Shown in pieces: positions 1 to 8,273 of a stretch of DNA of 64,000 bases. Origin of the DNA: Mycobacterium sp. (GTDB taxonomy: Bacteria; Actinomycetota; Actinomycetes; Mycobacteriales; Mycobacteriaceae); assembly GCF_002863225.1 (NCBI RefSeq), contig NZ_PKEK01000099.1:1-64000 (forward strand), in the 5' to 3' direction. The position numbers and the translations under genes are program-made. Every line of letters starts with the position of its first letter. The first letter of the stretch is position 1. The notes beneath the pieces are model-generated. The model had not been told where the DNA came from. It searched no databases and was given only the letters and a program-made list of their open reading frames with translations.

Positions 1-118
1 AGCGCAGCGGGTCACCACCATTTGACCCCGTGGTGATCGCCAGGTCGGCCGCAGGCCGAGCGCAGCGGGTCACCACCATTTGACCCCGTGGTGATCGCCA
101 GGTCGGCCGCAGGCCGAG
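1..118. repeat. 58-bp tandem repeat, two copies (VNTR/MIRU-like)
   Basis: A 58-bp unit occupies 3-60 and repeats without change at 61-118; after 118 only its first few bases recur. The array may continue left of the window. Each unit holds CACCAC...GTGGTG arms and a CGGCC-GCA-GGCCG stem, so single strands can fold. There are no spacers, so this is not a CRISPR array. It lies upstream of ephA, where mycobacteria commonly carry MIRU-type minisatellites between genes. The remaining sequence up to 205 shows no convincing promoter. Confidence 0.85.
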
Positions 119-205
119 CGCAGGCGGTCGGCCCACGAATCGTCTCGCTCTGAACAACGAAACGAAGTTCCCGACACATGGGCGCACGTGTGCTTTGGTG
201 AACCT

Positions 206-1195
206 GTGTCTGACAGCCAGCTCATCTCCGAACGCATCATCGACACCAACGGCGTGCAGCTGCACACCCTGGAGGCGGGTGAGCGGGGTGCACCGGTCGT
301 GGTGCTGGCGCACGGCTTCCCCGAGCTCGCCTTCTCCTGGCGTCACCAGATTCCGGCGCTGGCCGCCGCCGGGTACCACGTACTGGCGCCCGATCAGCGC
401 GGTTATGGCCGCACCAGCAGCCCGGCTGGTATCGCCGCCTACAACGTCGCCGAGCTCTCCGCCGACCTGATCGGCCTGCTCGACGACGTGGGGACCGAGC
501 AGGCGGTGTTCGTCGGTCACGACTGGGGAGCCCCGGTGGTGTGGAGTTCGGCGCAGCTGCACCCGGACCGGGTCGCTGCCGTCGTCGGCATGAGCGTGCC
601 GCCGGTGCCACGGTCGCAGGTTCCGCCGACCACGGCGTTCCGATCGATCTTCGGCGACAACTTCTTCTACATGCTGTATTTCCAGGAGCCGGGGGTGGCC
701 GACGCCGAACTCGGTGACGATCCACGTCGGACCATCACCCGCATGCTGGGCGGGCTGACCCGATCCGACGACCCGACGGCGGCGCTGCGCATGATCGAAC
801 CGGGCCCGGCCGGATTCATCGACCGGCTCCCGGAGGTCGACGGCCTGCCCGACTGGATCACCCGCGACGAGCTCGACCACTACGTCGGTGAGTTCGAGCG
901 CACCGGCTTCACCGGTGGGCTCAACTGGTATCGCAACCTGGACCGCAACTGGGAACTGCTGGCCGACCCCCCGGCCGCAACCATCAACGTGCCGGCCATG
1001 TTCATCGGTGGCACCGCTGACCCGGTGCTGGGCTTCATGCGTCCTGACCGAGCGCCGGAGCTGGTCACCGGCCGCTACCGCGAGGTGCTGATCGACGGCG
1101 CCGGACATTGGCTGCAGCAGGAGAAACCGGACCAGGTCAACGAATTGCTGCTGGATTTTCTGTCAAGCCTGAAGATCGAGGCCGAGCAGACATGA
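206..1195 (+). CDS. ephA: Epoxide hydrolase EphA
   Basis: Alpha/beta-hydrolase of 329 aa that opens epoxides to vicinal diols. Seen: oxyanion motif HGFPE near residues 36-40, nucleophile Asp in GHDWGA (about D106), and the catalytic His in GAGHW near residue 301. The sequence matches M. tuberculosis EphA (Rv3617) nearly throughout. I chose the GTG at 206, because the family's N-terminus begins shortly before the DTNGV segment; an in-frame GTG at 188 is the alternative. The stop overlaps the next start by ATGA, indicating translational coupling to the monooxygenase. The natural substrate is not known. Confidence 0.9.
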   Translation: MSDSQLISERIIDTNGVQLHTLEAGERGAPVVVLAHGFPELAFSWRHQIPALAAAGYHVLAPDQRGYGRTSSPAGIAAYNVAELSADLIGLLDDVGTEQAVFVGHDWGAPVVWSSAQLHPDRVAAVVGMSVPPVPRSQVPPTTAFRSIFGDNFFYMLYFQEPGVADAELGDDPRRTITRMLGGLTRSDDPTAALRMIEPGPAGFIDRLPEVDGLPDWITRDELDHYVGEFERTGFTGGLNWYRNLDRNWELLADPPAATINVPAMFIGGTADPVLGFMRPDRAPELVTGRYREVLIDGAGHWLQQEKPDQVNELLLDFLSSLKIEAEQT

Positions 1196-2367
1196 AGCGT
1201 CCGCTGAACTTCGGCGTCTTTGTCACACCGTTTCATCCGACCGGCCAATCACCAACGGTGGCACTGGAATACGACATGGACCGGGTGGTGGCGCTGGATC
1301 GGCTCGGCTTCGACGAGGCGTGGTTCGGTGAGCACCACTCCGGCGGTTACGAGTTGATCGCCTGCCCCGAGGTGTTCATCGCCGCGGCCGCCGAGCGGAC
1401 CAAACACATCCGGCTGGGCACGGGCGTGGTGTCGCTGCCGTACCACCACCCGCTGATGGTTGCTGACCGATGGGTGCTGCTGGATCATCTGACCCGGGGG
1501 CGCGTGATGTTCGGGGCGGGCCCGGGCGCGCTGCCGTCGGACGCGTACATGATGGGAATCGATCCGATCGAGCAGCGCAGGATGATGGAGGAATCGCTGG
1601 AGGCGATCCTGGCGTTGCTCCGCGCCGAACCCAGCGAGCGGATCAGCCGGCACTCGGACTGGTTCACCCTGCGCGACGCGCAACTGCACATCCGTCCCTA
1701 CACCTGGCCGCATCCGGAAATTTCAACGGCGGCAATGCTTTCCCCGTCCGGCCCGCGGCTGGCCGGGAAGCTGGGCACCTCGCTGCTATCGCTGTCGATG
1801 TCGGTGCCCGGCGGCTACGCCGCGCTGGACAACACTTGGGGCGTGGTCGAAGAGCAGGCCGCCAAAGCCGACCGCGACACGCCGGACCGCACCGACTGGC
1901 GGGTCCTGTCGATCATGCACATCGCCGATACCCGTGAGAAGGCGATCGACGACTGCACCTATGGTCTGCAGGATTTCGCCAACTACTTCGGCGCTGCCGG
2001 GTTCGTTCCGCTGGCCAACACCGTCGAGGGTGCGCAGACATCACGCGAATTCGTCGAAGACTATGCGGCCAAAGGCAATTGCTGTATCGGCAGCCCCGAC
2101 GATGCGATCGCCCACATCGAGGATTTGCTGGAGCGCTCCGGCGGATTCGGGACGCTGCTGATGCTCGGCCACGACTGGGCATCACCCGAGGCGACCTATC
2201 ACTGCTACGAGCTGATGGCACGCAAGGTCATCCCGCACTTCAAGGGTCAGCTCGAAGCCGCCCGATCGTCACACGAATGGGCCAAGGACAAGCGCGACGA
2301 ATTGATCGGGCGGGCCGGACAGGCCGTCGTCAAAGCGATCACCGAACACGTCGGCGAAAGCAACTGA
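1192..2367 (+). CDS. Luciferase-like (LimB-type) flavin monooxygenase
   Basis: 391-aa flavin-dependent monooxygenase of the bacterial luciferase family, homologue of Rv3618. The N-terminal block with GEHHS, SPEV/CPEV-like and AERTK segments followed by LGTGVVSLPYHHP is the pattern I associate with limonene 1,2-monooxygenase LimB of Rhodococcus. Such enzymes take reduced flavin from a separate reductase, which is not encoded next door. The start ATG at 1192 overlaps the ephA stop and the stop TGA overlaps the dehydrogenase ATG (TGATG at 2365-2369), so three genes are read as one unit. The epoxide product would be the substrate for EphA; that is inference from context. Confidence 0.85.
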   Translation: MKRPLNFGVFVTPFHPTGQSPTVALEYDMDRVVALDRLGFDEAWFGEHHSGGYELIACPEVFIAAAAERTKHIRLGTGVVSLPYHHPLMVADRWVLLDHLTRGRVMFGAGPGALPSDAYMMGIDPIEQRRMMEESLEAILALLRAEPSERISRHSDWFTLRDAQLHIRPYTWPHPEISTAAMLSPSGPRLAGKLGTSLLSLSMSVPGGYAALDNTWGVVEEQAAKADRDTPDRTDWRVLSIMHIADTREKAIDDCTYGLQDFANYFGAAGFVPLANTVEGAQTSREFVEDYAAKGNCCIGSPDDAIAHIEDLLERSGGFGTLLMLGHDWASPEATYHCYELMARKVIPHFKGQLEAARSSHEWAKDKRDELIGRAGQAVVKAITEHVGESN

Positions 2368-3380
2368 TGCGCGCTTCGGTGCTGCGCGAGGGCCGCATGG
2401 TCTACCGCGACGACCTCCCCGAGCCGGTGCCCGGCGCCGGCCAGGTGCTGGTCGCGGTCCGCTCGTGCGGAATCTGCGGCTCAGACCTGCATTTCGCGGC
2501 ACACGGCGCCGAGGTGCTTTCGCTGACCAGTGAGATGCCGCGCCGGGAAGGCGGCATCACCGTCGACTTGAGCCGCGACGTGTTCATGGGCCACGAGTTC
2601 AGCGCGGAGATCCTGGAGGCCGGACCCGACACCGACACGCATCCGGCCGGGACCCTCGTGACGTCGATGCCGGTGCTGTTGTCGGGCGCGGGAGTCGAGG
2701 CGATCGTCTACAGCAACACGACGGTGGGCGGCTACGCCGAGCGGATGTTGCTGTCCGCGCCCCTACTCGTGCCCATCCCCAACGGCCTTGACGTGCAACA
2801 TGCTTCGCTGACCGAGCCGATGGCAGTGGGTTTGCACGCGGTGAACAAGTCCAGGGTCCAGCCCGGCGAAGAGGCGCTGGTGCTCGGCTGCGGCCCGATC
2901 GGTATCGCGGTGATCGCCGCGCTGCGCGCCCGCGGCGTCGAAAGCATTGTGGCGTCCGACTTCTCGACGAGTCGACGAGATCTGGCCGCCGTCATGGGCG
3001 CGCACCGGACCGTCGACCCCGCGCAGGATTCGCCGTTCGACACCGCGAAACCGGCGGTGGTATTCGACGCAGTCGGCGTTCCGGGGATCATCGACGACGT
3101 GATCCGGCGCGCCCGACACGGCACGCGACTGGTGGTGGTCGGCGTCTGCATGCAGGCCGACACCGTCTACCCGTTCTTCGCGATCGCCAAGGAACTCAGC
3201 GTTCAGTTCGTACTCGCCTACGAGCCAGGCGAATTCAACGAGACGCTCCGGGCCATCGCCGAAGGAGAGATCGACGTCGCCCCGATGATCACCGGCACCG
3301 TCGGCCTCCAGGACGTCGGGGCCGCCTTCGATGAACTCGGCGACCCCGAACGTCACTGCAAGATCCTGGTGACTCCTTAA
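2367..3380 (+). CDS. Zinc-dependent alcohol dehydrogenase (MDR family)
   Basis: 337-aa medium-chain dehydrogenase/reductase. Seen: the catalytic-zinc region GICGSDLH (Cys37), the MGHEF motif supplying the His/Glu ligands, and the Rossmann nucleotide-binding LGCGPIGI near residue 170. The four-cysteine structural-zinc lobe of classical alcohol dehydrogenases is not visible. The gene is coupled to the monooxygenase by TGATG and ends in TAA at 3378-3380, interlocked with the opposite-strand PPE stop (3377-3379). In H37Rv I recall esxV/esxW at this place, so this gene is an addition or those were lost. A diol or terpene-alcohol substrate is a guess from the operon. Confidence 0.85.
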   Translation: MRASVLREGRMVYRDDLPEPVPGAGQVLVAVRSCGICGSDLHFAAHGAEVLSLTSEMPRREGGITVDLSRDVFMGHEFSAEILEAGPDTDTHPAGTLVTSMPVLLSGAGVEAIVYSNTTVGGYAERMLLSAPLLVPIPNGLDVQHASLTEPMAVGLHAVNKSRVQPGEEALVLGCGPIGIAVIAALRARGVESIVASDFSTSRRDLAAVMGAHRTVDPAQDSPFDTAKPAVVFDAVGVPGIIDDVIRRARHGTRLVVVGVCMQADTVYPFFAIAKELSVQFVLAYEPGEFNETLRAIAEGEIDVAPMITGTVGLQDVGAAFDELGDPERHCKILVTP

Positions 3381-4609
3381 CCGCCCACAAACGGGCGAGG
3401 AACTACGGTCGGCTTGAAACCGTAACGGGGAGCGGCGAATTGCATGCCGCGGCCACCGCCGCCGGCCATCACCGGTGGGGCGCCCATGCTGTTGGCCACG
3501 GGCGTGAGTGGTTGCGAGGAGACCGGGGTGCCCAGGTTGCCGATCGACGTGACGGCCGGACTCACCGACGGGGCTACGCCGCCCCAGGCCGGCGGCACCG
3601 AGAGTTTGCCCACCAATTCCGCCCTGCCCAGGCTACCGAGAGCCCCGGCACCGGAAATACCCGACGGCAGGCTCGGTGGTGGTACGGCCGCTGGGATCGC
3701 CTCGACCGCCGATACTTTCGCGGCCCCTCCGAATTTAGTCGCCGCTTCCGCCAGCCCTTCGATGTCTTTGGTAGCGGTGGTGGACAGTCGGAAGGGGGAG
3801 ACCAACCGGATGAACGCGTCGAAGGGTGTGCTGCCATCCACCGTCTGCGAGCCGGTCAGACCCTCGACGATGTCGCCCCAGACGCCATTGAGGACGAGGC
3901 CGTCCCCGTTGGAGTTGGGAACGGTACCGGTCAGACCCAGCTGGGCCAGCAACTGCTCCAAAGTGAGGTCACCCGGCGCCGCCGGTGCAGCCGCGGCCGC
4001 CAAAGCATTGGTCACGTCCTGTCCGGTACTGGAACCGACAGCCTGGGAGACAGCGGCCGCCTGGGCGCCGAGGCCGGCCGGGTTGGCCGACTCCGCCGCC
4101 GCGTTGAAGGGTGTCAGCTGTGACGCCGCGGCCGACGCCCCGGCGTAGCTGTACATCGCGCCCGCGTCCTGCGCCCACATCTCGGCGTACATCGCTTCGG
4201 TGGCCAGGATCGCCGGGGTGTTCTGCCCCAGCAGGTTGGTCGCGATCAACTGCAGCAGCAGCGCCCGGTTGGCCGCTACTTCCGCTGGGGGCACGGTCGC
4301 GATAAAGGCCGCTTCGAAGGCGCTGACCGCGGCCGAAGCCTGGGCCGCGACCTGCTCGGCACGCGCGGCGCTGTCGAGCAACCATTCGACCTGAGCCTGC
4401 GAGGAGGCTGCCATCGACGCGGCGGCCGGTCCGATCCATGATCCGTCGGTCAGGGCGGTGATCACCGACTCGTAGGCGGCGGCCATGCTGTGCAGCTCGC
4501 CGCCAAGGCTCGACCAGGCCGACGCCGCCGTGACCATGGGGCTCGACCCGGGCCCGGCGTACATCAACCCCGAGTTGACCTCCGGGGGCAACATCGAAAA
4601 ATCAAACAT
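3377..4609 (-). CDS. PPE family protein, PPE-SVP subgroup (PPE65-like)
   Basis: 410-aa PPE protein. The N-terminal 180 residues form the PPE helical domain: it starts MFDFSMLPPEVNSG, has the WxG-like turn (DGSWIGPA) near residue 57, and is Ala-rich and helical. The C-terminal part carries the SVP-subgroup signature GKLSVPPAW near residue 337 and ends in YGFKPTVV-type sequence. It follows the PE gene by 13 bp on the same strand, the usual PE-PPE operon in which the two proteins dimerise and leave through an ESX secretion system. The esx pair that follows PPE65 in H37Rv is missing. Position and order match Rv3621c. Confidence 0.92.
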   Translation of the reverse strand: MFDFSMLPPEVNSGLMYAGPGSSPMVTAASAWSSLGGELHSMAAAYESVITALTDGSWIGPAAASMAASSQAQVEWLLDSAARAEQVAAQASAAVSAFEAAFIATVPPAEVAANRALLLQLIATNLLGQNTPAILATEAMYAEMWAQDAGAMYSYAGASAAASQLTPFNAAAESANPAGLGAQAAAVSQAVGSSTGQDVTNALAAAAAPAAPGDLTLEQLLAQLGLTGTVPNSNGDGLVLNGVWGDIVEGLTGSQTVDGSTPFDAFIRLVSPFRLSTTATKDIEGLAEAATKFGGAAKVSAVEAIPAAVPPPSLPSGISGAGALGSLGRAELVGKLSVPPAWGGVAPSVSPAVTSIGNLGTPVSSQPLTPVANSMGAPPVMAGGGGRGMQFAAPRYGFKPTVVPRPFVGG

Positions 4610-4622
4610 GTCAGGCGGCGCC

Positions 4623-4922
4623 CTATCCGACCGCAGCGGCGTTGGCGGCCTCGGTGGCCGCGTAGGAACCGGAGCTGGCGGTCAGGATGTTGGCCATGAA
4701 CTGCTGAACCGCGGCGGCGTGCGCGCTGACGGTCTGGTAAAGCTGCGCGTGCGAGGCGAACTGGGCAGCAGTCAGCGCCGAGACCAGGTCGCCGGCGGCA
4801 GGCGTCACCCCGGTCGTCGGGCCGGCCGCAGCCGCGTTTCCGGCACGCAGCGCCTCGTTGATGGTGTGCAGCTTGCCCGCGGCGGCGGCGAGGACATCAG
4901 GCTGCGCAATAACGTTGGACAT
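4623..4922 (-). CDS. PE family protein (PE32-like)
   Basis: 99-aa PE protein consisting of the PE domain alone. It is the upstream partner of the PPE gene and would pair with it as a four-helix bundle. The C-terminal region contains the YxxxD/E-type general secretion signal (YAATE, near residue 87). The ATG is preceded by a good ribosome binding site (GGAGGG on the minus strand, 4924-4929). The long AT-rich upstream segment suggests silencing by Lsr2/EspR-like proteins, as is usual for PE/PPE loci, but no binding site can be proved here. Confidence 0.93.
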   Translation of the reverse strand: MSNVIAQPDVLAAAAGKLHTINEALRAGNAAAAGPTTGVTPAAGDLVSALTAAQFASHAQLYQTVSAHAAAVQQFMANILTASSGSYAATEAANAAAVG

Positions 4923-4952
4923 GGTCCCTCCGAAAAGTGCTTGTATTCAATG

Positions 4953-4981
4953 GCTTCAGTTGGCGTCATCGCGACTGAAGC
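4953..4981 (-). repeat. Inverted repeat in the PE-PPE leader
   Basis: GCTTCAGT (4953-4960) and ACTGAAGC (4974-4981) are perfect complements separated by 13 bases, about 30 bp upstream of the PE start codon. In the PE mRNA it would fold into a hairpin; on DNA it could be an operator. There is no U-tract, so it is not a normal terminator. Confidence 0.5.
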
Positions 4982-5511
4982 GGAGCATCCGCCACGTTAG
5001 GCCAGCCTTGGGGTCTTAACACAGCCTCCATCGACCCTGTTCACCGTCGAGTCGCAAATTATTCACTTAGCTGCGAAACCCACTCGGCAGATAGGAATTT
5101 GGAATGAAATGTGTTGGAGTTCAATATGATTAGAAAACGATATGAACTTTCCGATGTGGGCGACATTACCCGCTAGGCTTTGCTGGGGCTAGGTCTGTTC
5201 ACTTCACGTATCACTCGCCGCCGAGAGACCCGTTGGGCGTCGATTCCAAATCAACTGCAATAAAAGCTGATTCAACTTCCTGGTGTTAGATATGTGCGCC
5301 GACAACGGTTTCCGTCTACCAATAAATCTCCGACAGAAGCCACACCAGGCGCCTGTCTGTGACCTACGGCCAACCGGCCACGTCCAGACCGCCGCGAAGC
5401 CCTGAGCTGGTATATCGTGGTCCGACCTGGCCGAATCGTGTGGACGACGCAGGCAGCTGTTGGCCAAGCAGTCGACCGACCCCGGCGTAGCGGATGCCAC
5501 GAGGAGGCGCC
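4982..5511. other. Long intergenic region with AT-rich core
   Basis: About 530 bp between the divergent PE and permease genes. Bases around 5081-5165 are strikingly AT-rich against the surrounding high-GC DNA and include an imperfect inverted repeat (GTTCAATATG ... CGATATGAAC, 5120-5148). A TATATCGT-like -10 candidate lies near 5410 for the permease. I see no coding frame with mycobacterial codon use; short minus-strand frames here look spurious. Confidence 0.5.
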
Positions 5512-6939
5512 ATGCCCACGCCGGCGCTGAGCCTGCCCGACCAGATGCTGCGGCGGCGCCCGGTCAACGGCGCACCGGTGGCCGCGGGCGCATCGGAGCA
5601 TCTGCAACGCAGTCTCGGCGTTTTCCTGCTGACGATGTTCGGCGTCGGTGAGACCGTCGGCTCCGGCATCTTCATCGTGCTGTCGCAGTCGGTACCGCAA
5701 GCGGGTCCGGCCGTCGTCATCTCATTCCTCATCGCCGGCGTCGCGGCGGGGCTGGCCGCGATCTGCTACGCCGAGCTGGCCTCGGCGGTCCCGGTGTCAG
5801 GGTCGGCCTACTCGTACGCCTACGCCACCCTGGGTGAGTTCGCCGCCATGGGAGTCGCGGCGTGCTTACTTCTCGAATACGCCGTGTCGGCCGCGGCAGT
5901 CGCGGTCGGTTGGAGTCAGTACCTCAACAAGCTGCTCTACAATCTCTTCGGTTTTTCTCTGCCGCAGTCGATTTCGGCTGCGCCATGGGACCCCGGACAC
6001 GGTGTGGTGAACCTGCCGGCAATTGTCCTGGTTGCGATGTGCACACTGCTGCTGATCCGCGGCGCCAGCACGTCAGCCAAGGCCAATGCCGTGATGGTGG
6101 TCATCAAAATCAGTGTGCTGGTGCTCTTTTCGGCGGTCGCGTTCACCGCGTTCGACGCCGGCAACTTCAAGGACCTGGCGCCGTTCGGGGTCTCCGGCGT
6201 CAGCTTGGCCTCCGGCACGATCTTCTTCGCCTACATCGGACTCGACGCGGTGTCCACCGCCGGCGATGAGGTGAAAGACCCCCAGCACACCATGCCGCGC
6301 GCGATCATCGCCGCGCTGCTGATCGTGACCGCAATCCACCTGCTCGTCTCCGTCGCCGCGCTGGGGGCCCAGCGCTGGCAGGATTTCAAAGGCGAAGAAG
6401 CGGTGCTGGCCGTGATCCTCGACCACATCACCGGCAATTCCGCGGGCAGCACGATTGTCTCGGCGGGCGCGGTGATCTCGATCTTCTCGGTCACTCTGGT
6501 GACGCTGTACGGCCAGACCCGCATCCTGTTCACGATGGGCCGCGACGGGTTGCTGCCCATCGCCTTTGCGAAGGTCAACCCCCGCACCATGACTCCGGTT
6601 CACAATACTGTGATCGTGGCGGTGGCGGTGGCCGTGCTGGCAGCCTTGGTCCCGTTGGACCGACTGGCCGAGATCGTGTCGATCGGCACGCTGACGGCGT
6701 TCATCGTGGTGTCGGCCGGAGTGATCGTGCTTCGGATCCAGGAGCCGGACCTGCCCCGTGGTTTCAGGGTGCCCGGGTATCCGGTGACGCCGATTCTGTC
6801 CATCGCGGCGTGCGCGTACATCCTGTTCAGCCTGCACTGGTACACCTGGGTCGCGTTCAGCGGATGGCTGACGGTCGTACTGGTCTTCTACCTGGTGTGG
6901 GGCCGCCGGCACAGCGCCCTCAACATGGCCGCCGACTAG
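5512..6939 (+). CDS. APC-family amino-acid permease
   Basis: 475-aa polytopic inner-membrane transporter of the amino acid-polyamine-organocation superfamily, cationic-amino-acid-transporter type. Seen: about 12 hydrophobic segments and, in the first, the unwound-helix motif GVGETVGSGIF that binds the substrate backbone. ATG 5512 is chosen over the in-frame ATG 5494 because GAGGAGG at 5501-5507 sits just before it. It is followed 10 bp later by lpqG. The gene is not at this place in H37Rv. Substrate (arginine, lysine or other) cannot be told from sequence. Confidence 0.88.
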   Translation: MPTPALSLPDQMLRRRPVNGAPVAAGASEHLQRSLGVFLLTMFGVGETVGSGIFIVLSQSVPQAGPAVVISFLIAGVAAGLAAICYAELASAVPVSGSAYSYAYATLGEFAAMGVAACLLLEYAVSAAAVAVGWSQYLNKLLYNLFGFSLPQSISAAPWDPGHGVVNLPAIVLVAMCTLLLIRGASTSAKANAVMVVIKISVLVLFSAVAFTAFDAGNFKDLAPFGVSGVSLASGTIFFAYIGLDAVSTAGDEVKDPQHTMPRAIIAALLIVTAIHLLVSVAALGAQRWQDFKGEEAVLAVILDHITGNSAGSTIVSAGAVISIFSVTLVTLYGQTRILFTMGRDGLLPIAFAKVNPRTMTPVHNTVIVAVAVAVLAALVPLDRLAEIVSIGTLTAFIVVSAGVIVLRIQEPDLPRGFRVPGYPVTPILSIAACAYILFSLHWYTWVAFSGWLTVVLVFYLVWGRRHSALNMAAD

Positions 6940-6949
6940 GGTGCCAACC

Positions 6950-7657
6950 ATGCGCGCCACACTGCCGATCCGCATTCTGCTCGCCACCGGCCTGGCCGCA
7001 TCGGCGGCCGCGTGCGACCACGCCGCTCCGGAAAAGGTGAGCGAAAACCCGCGTCAGGTGACCGTCGTCGGATCGGGGCACGTGCAAGGCGTTCCGGACA
7101 CGCTCACCGCTGACGCCGCCATCGAGTTCATCGCTCGCGACGTGACCGCGGCGATGGACCAGACCAACACCCGCCAGCAGGCGGTGATCGATGCCCTGGC
7201 CAACGCGGGCGTGGACCGCAAGGACATCAGCACCACCGATGTCAGCCTGCAGCCGCAGTACGACACCGCCGGCGCCGTCGTCACCGGCTTTCGCGCCGCG
7301 AACTCGATCCGGGTCAAGATCCACCCCGCCGGGCTGGCATCGCGCTTGCTGGCCGTCATCGTCGGCACCGGCGGCGACGCCACCCGAATCAACTCGGTCA
7401 GCTACTCCATCGCCGACGACTCGCAGCTGGTGAAAGATGCCCGGGCGCGAGCGTTTCAGGACGCCAAGGACCGCGCCGGCCAGTACGCCCAGCTGTCCGG
7501 CCTCGGGCTGGGCAAGATCATCTCGATTTCAGAAGCCTCCGGGGGTGCGGTCCCGACCGTCTCTCCGGCGCCGCGGATGATGCCGGCGGCGGTGCCGCTG
7601 GAGCCCGGTCAGCAGACGGTGAGCTTTTCCGTAACCGCGGTCTGGGAGCTGCGGTAG
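6950..7657 (+). CDS. lpqG: LpqG-like lipoprotein, SIMPL domain (DUF541)
   Basis: 235-aa exported protein of the SIMPL/DUF541 family, order-conserved homologue of Rv3623 lpqG. The N-terminus is a short signal peptide ending in a lipobox-like ...SAAAC (Cys about residue 22), although the -3 position is Ala rather than the usual Leu/Val. The rest has the SIMPL pattern including VTVVGSGHV and NTRQQAVIDAL. ATG 6950 is preferred to GTG 6941. Function in mycobacteria is undefined. It ends two bases before the convergent hpt stop. Confidence 0.85.
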   Translation: MRATLPIRILLATGLAASAAACDHAAPEKVSENPRQVTVVGSGHVQGVPDTLTADAAIEFIARDVTAAMDQTNTRQQAVIDALANAGVDRKDISTTDVSLQPQYDTAGAVVTGFRAANSIRVKIHPAGLASRLLAVIVGTGGDATRINSVSYSIADDSQLVKDARARAFQDAKDRAGQYAQLSGLGLGKIISISEASGGAVPTVSPAPRMMPAAVPLEPGQQTVSFSVTAVWELR

Positions 7658-7659
7658 CC

Positions 7660-8262
7660 CTAGTCCTGGTAGACCCGCGGGTCCAGCGTCCCGATGTAGG
7701 GCAGGTCGCGGTAGCGCTCGTCGTAGTCGAGGCCGTACCCCACCACGAATTCGTTGGGGATGTCGAAACCAACGTAGGCGATGTCGGTGTTGGCGCGCAG
7801 CGCGTCGGGTTTACGTAGCAGCGTGCACACCCGCAGCGAGTGCGGGCGGCGGGTGGCCAGGTTGCGCAGCAGCCACGACAGCGTCAAGCCGGAATCGACC
7901 ACATCCTCGACGATCAACACGTCGCGGTCATTGATGTCGCGGTCGAGGTCTTTGAGGATTCGCACCACACCCGACGACGACGTCGACGATCCGTAGGAGC
8001 TGACCGCCATGAATTCGAACTGGGTCGGCAGCGGGATCGCGCGAGCCAGGTCGGTGACGAACATGACCGCGCCCTTGAGCACGGTGACCAGCAGCAGGTC
8101 GCGGCCACCGTCGTTGGCGCGCTGGCGGTACTCGACTCCGATCTGAGCACCGAGTTCGGCGATGCGGCTCTGGATCTGCTCCTCCGCCAGCAGGACCGAC
8201 TTGATGTCCCCCGGGTAGAGCTCCGGCGATTCCGCTGCCACGAGCACAGCGTGCCATGCCAT
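7660..8262 (-). CDS. hpt: Hypoxanthine-guanine phosphoribosyltransferase
   Basis: 200-aa purine salvage enzyme joining hypoxanthine or guanine to PRPP. The PRPP-binding loop VLIVEDVVDSG is at residues 115-125, the flexible loop SSYGSSTSSSG at about 88-98, and VGYGLDYDERYR closes the active site. It corresponds to Rv3624c; the N-terminus is a little shorter than the 216 aa I recall for H37Rv. It is the last gene of the operon metallopeptidase/carboxypeptidase-tilS-hpt, 11 bp after tilS, the same tilS-hpt pairing seen across Gram-positives. Confidence 0.95.
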   Translation of the reverse strand: MAWHAVLVAAESPELYPGDIKSVLLAEEQIQSRIAELGAQIGVEYRQRANDGGRDLLLVTVLKGAVMFVTDLARAIPLPTQFEFMAVSSYGSSTSSSGVVRILKDLDRDINDRDVLIVEDVVDSGLTLSWLLRNLATRRPHSLRVCTLLRKPDALRANTDIAYVGFDIPNEFVVGYGLDYDERYRDLPYIGTLDPRVYQD

Positions 8263-8273
8263 CGAGTCGAGAA

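Noticed and set aside
5272..5700. Minus-strand frame across the permease start and the AT-rich region
   Set aside because: Contains no recognisable motif and overlaps the permease start with its strong Shine-Dalgarno.
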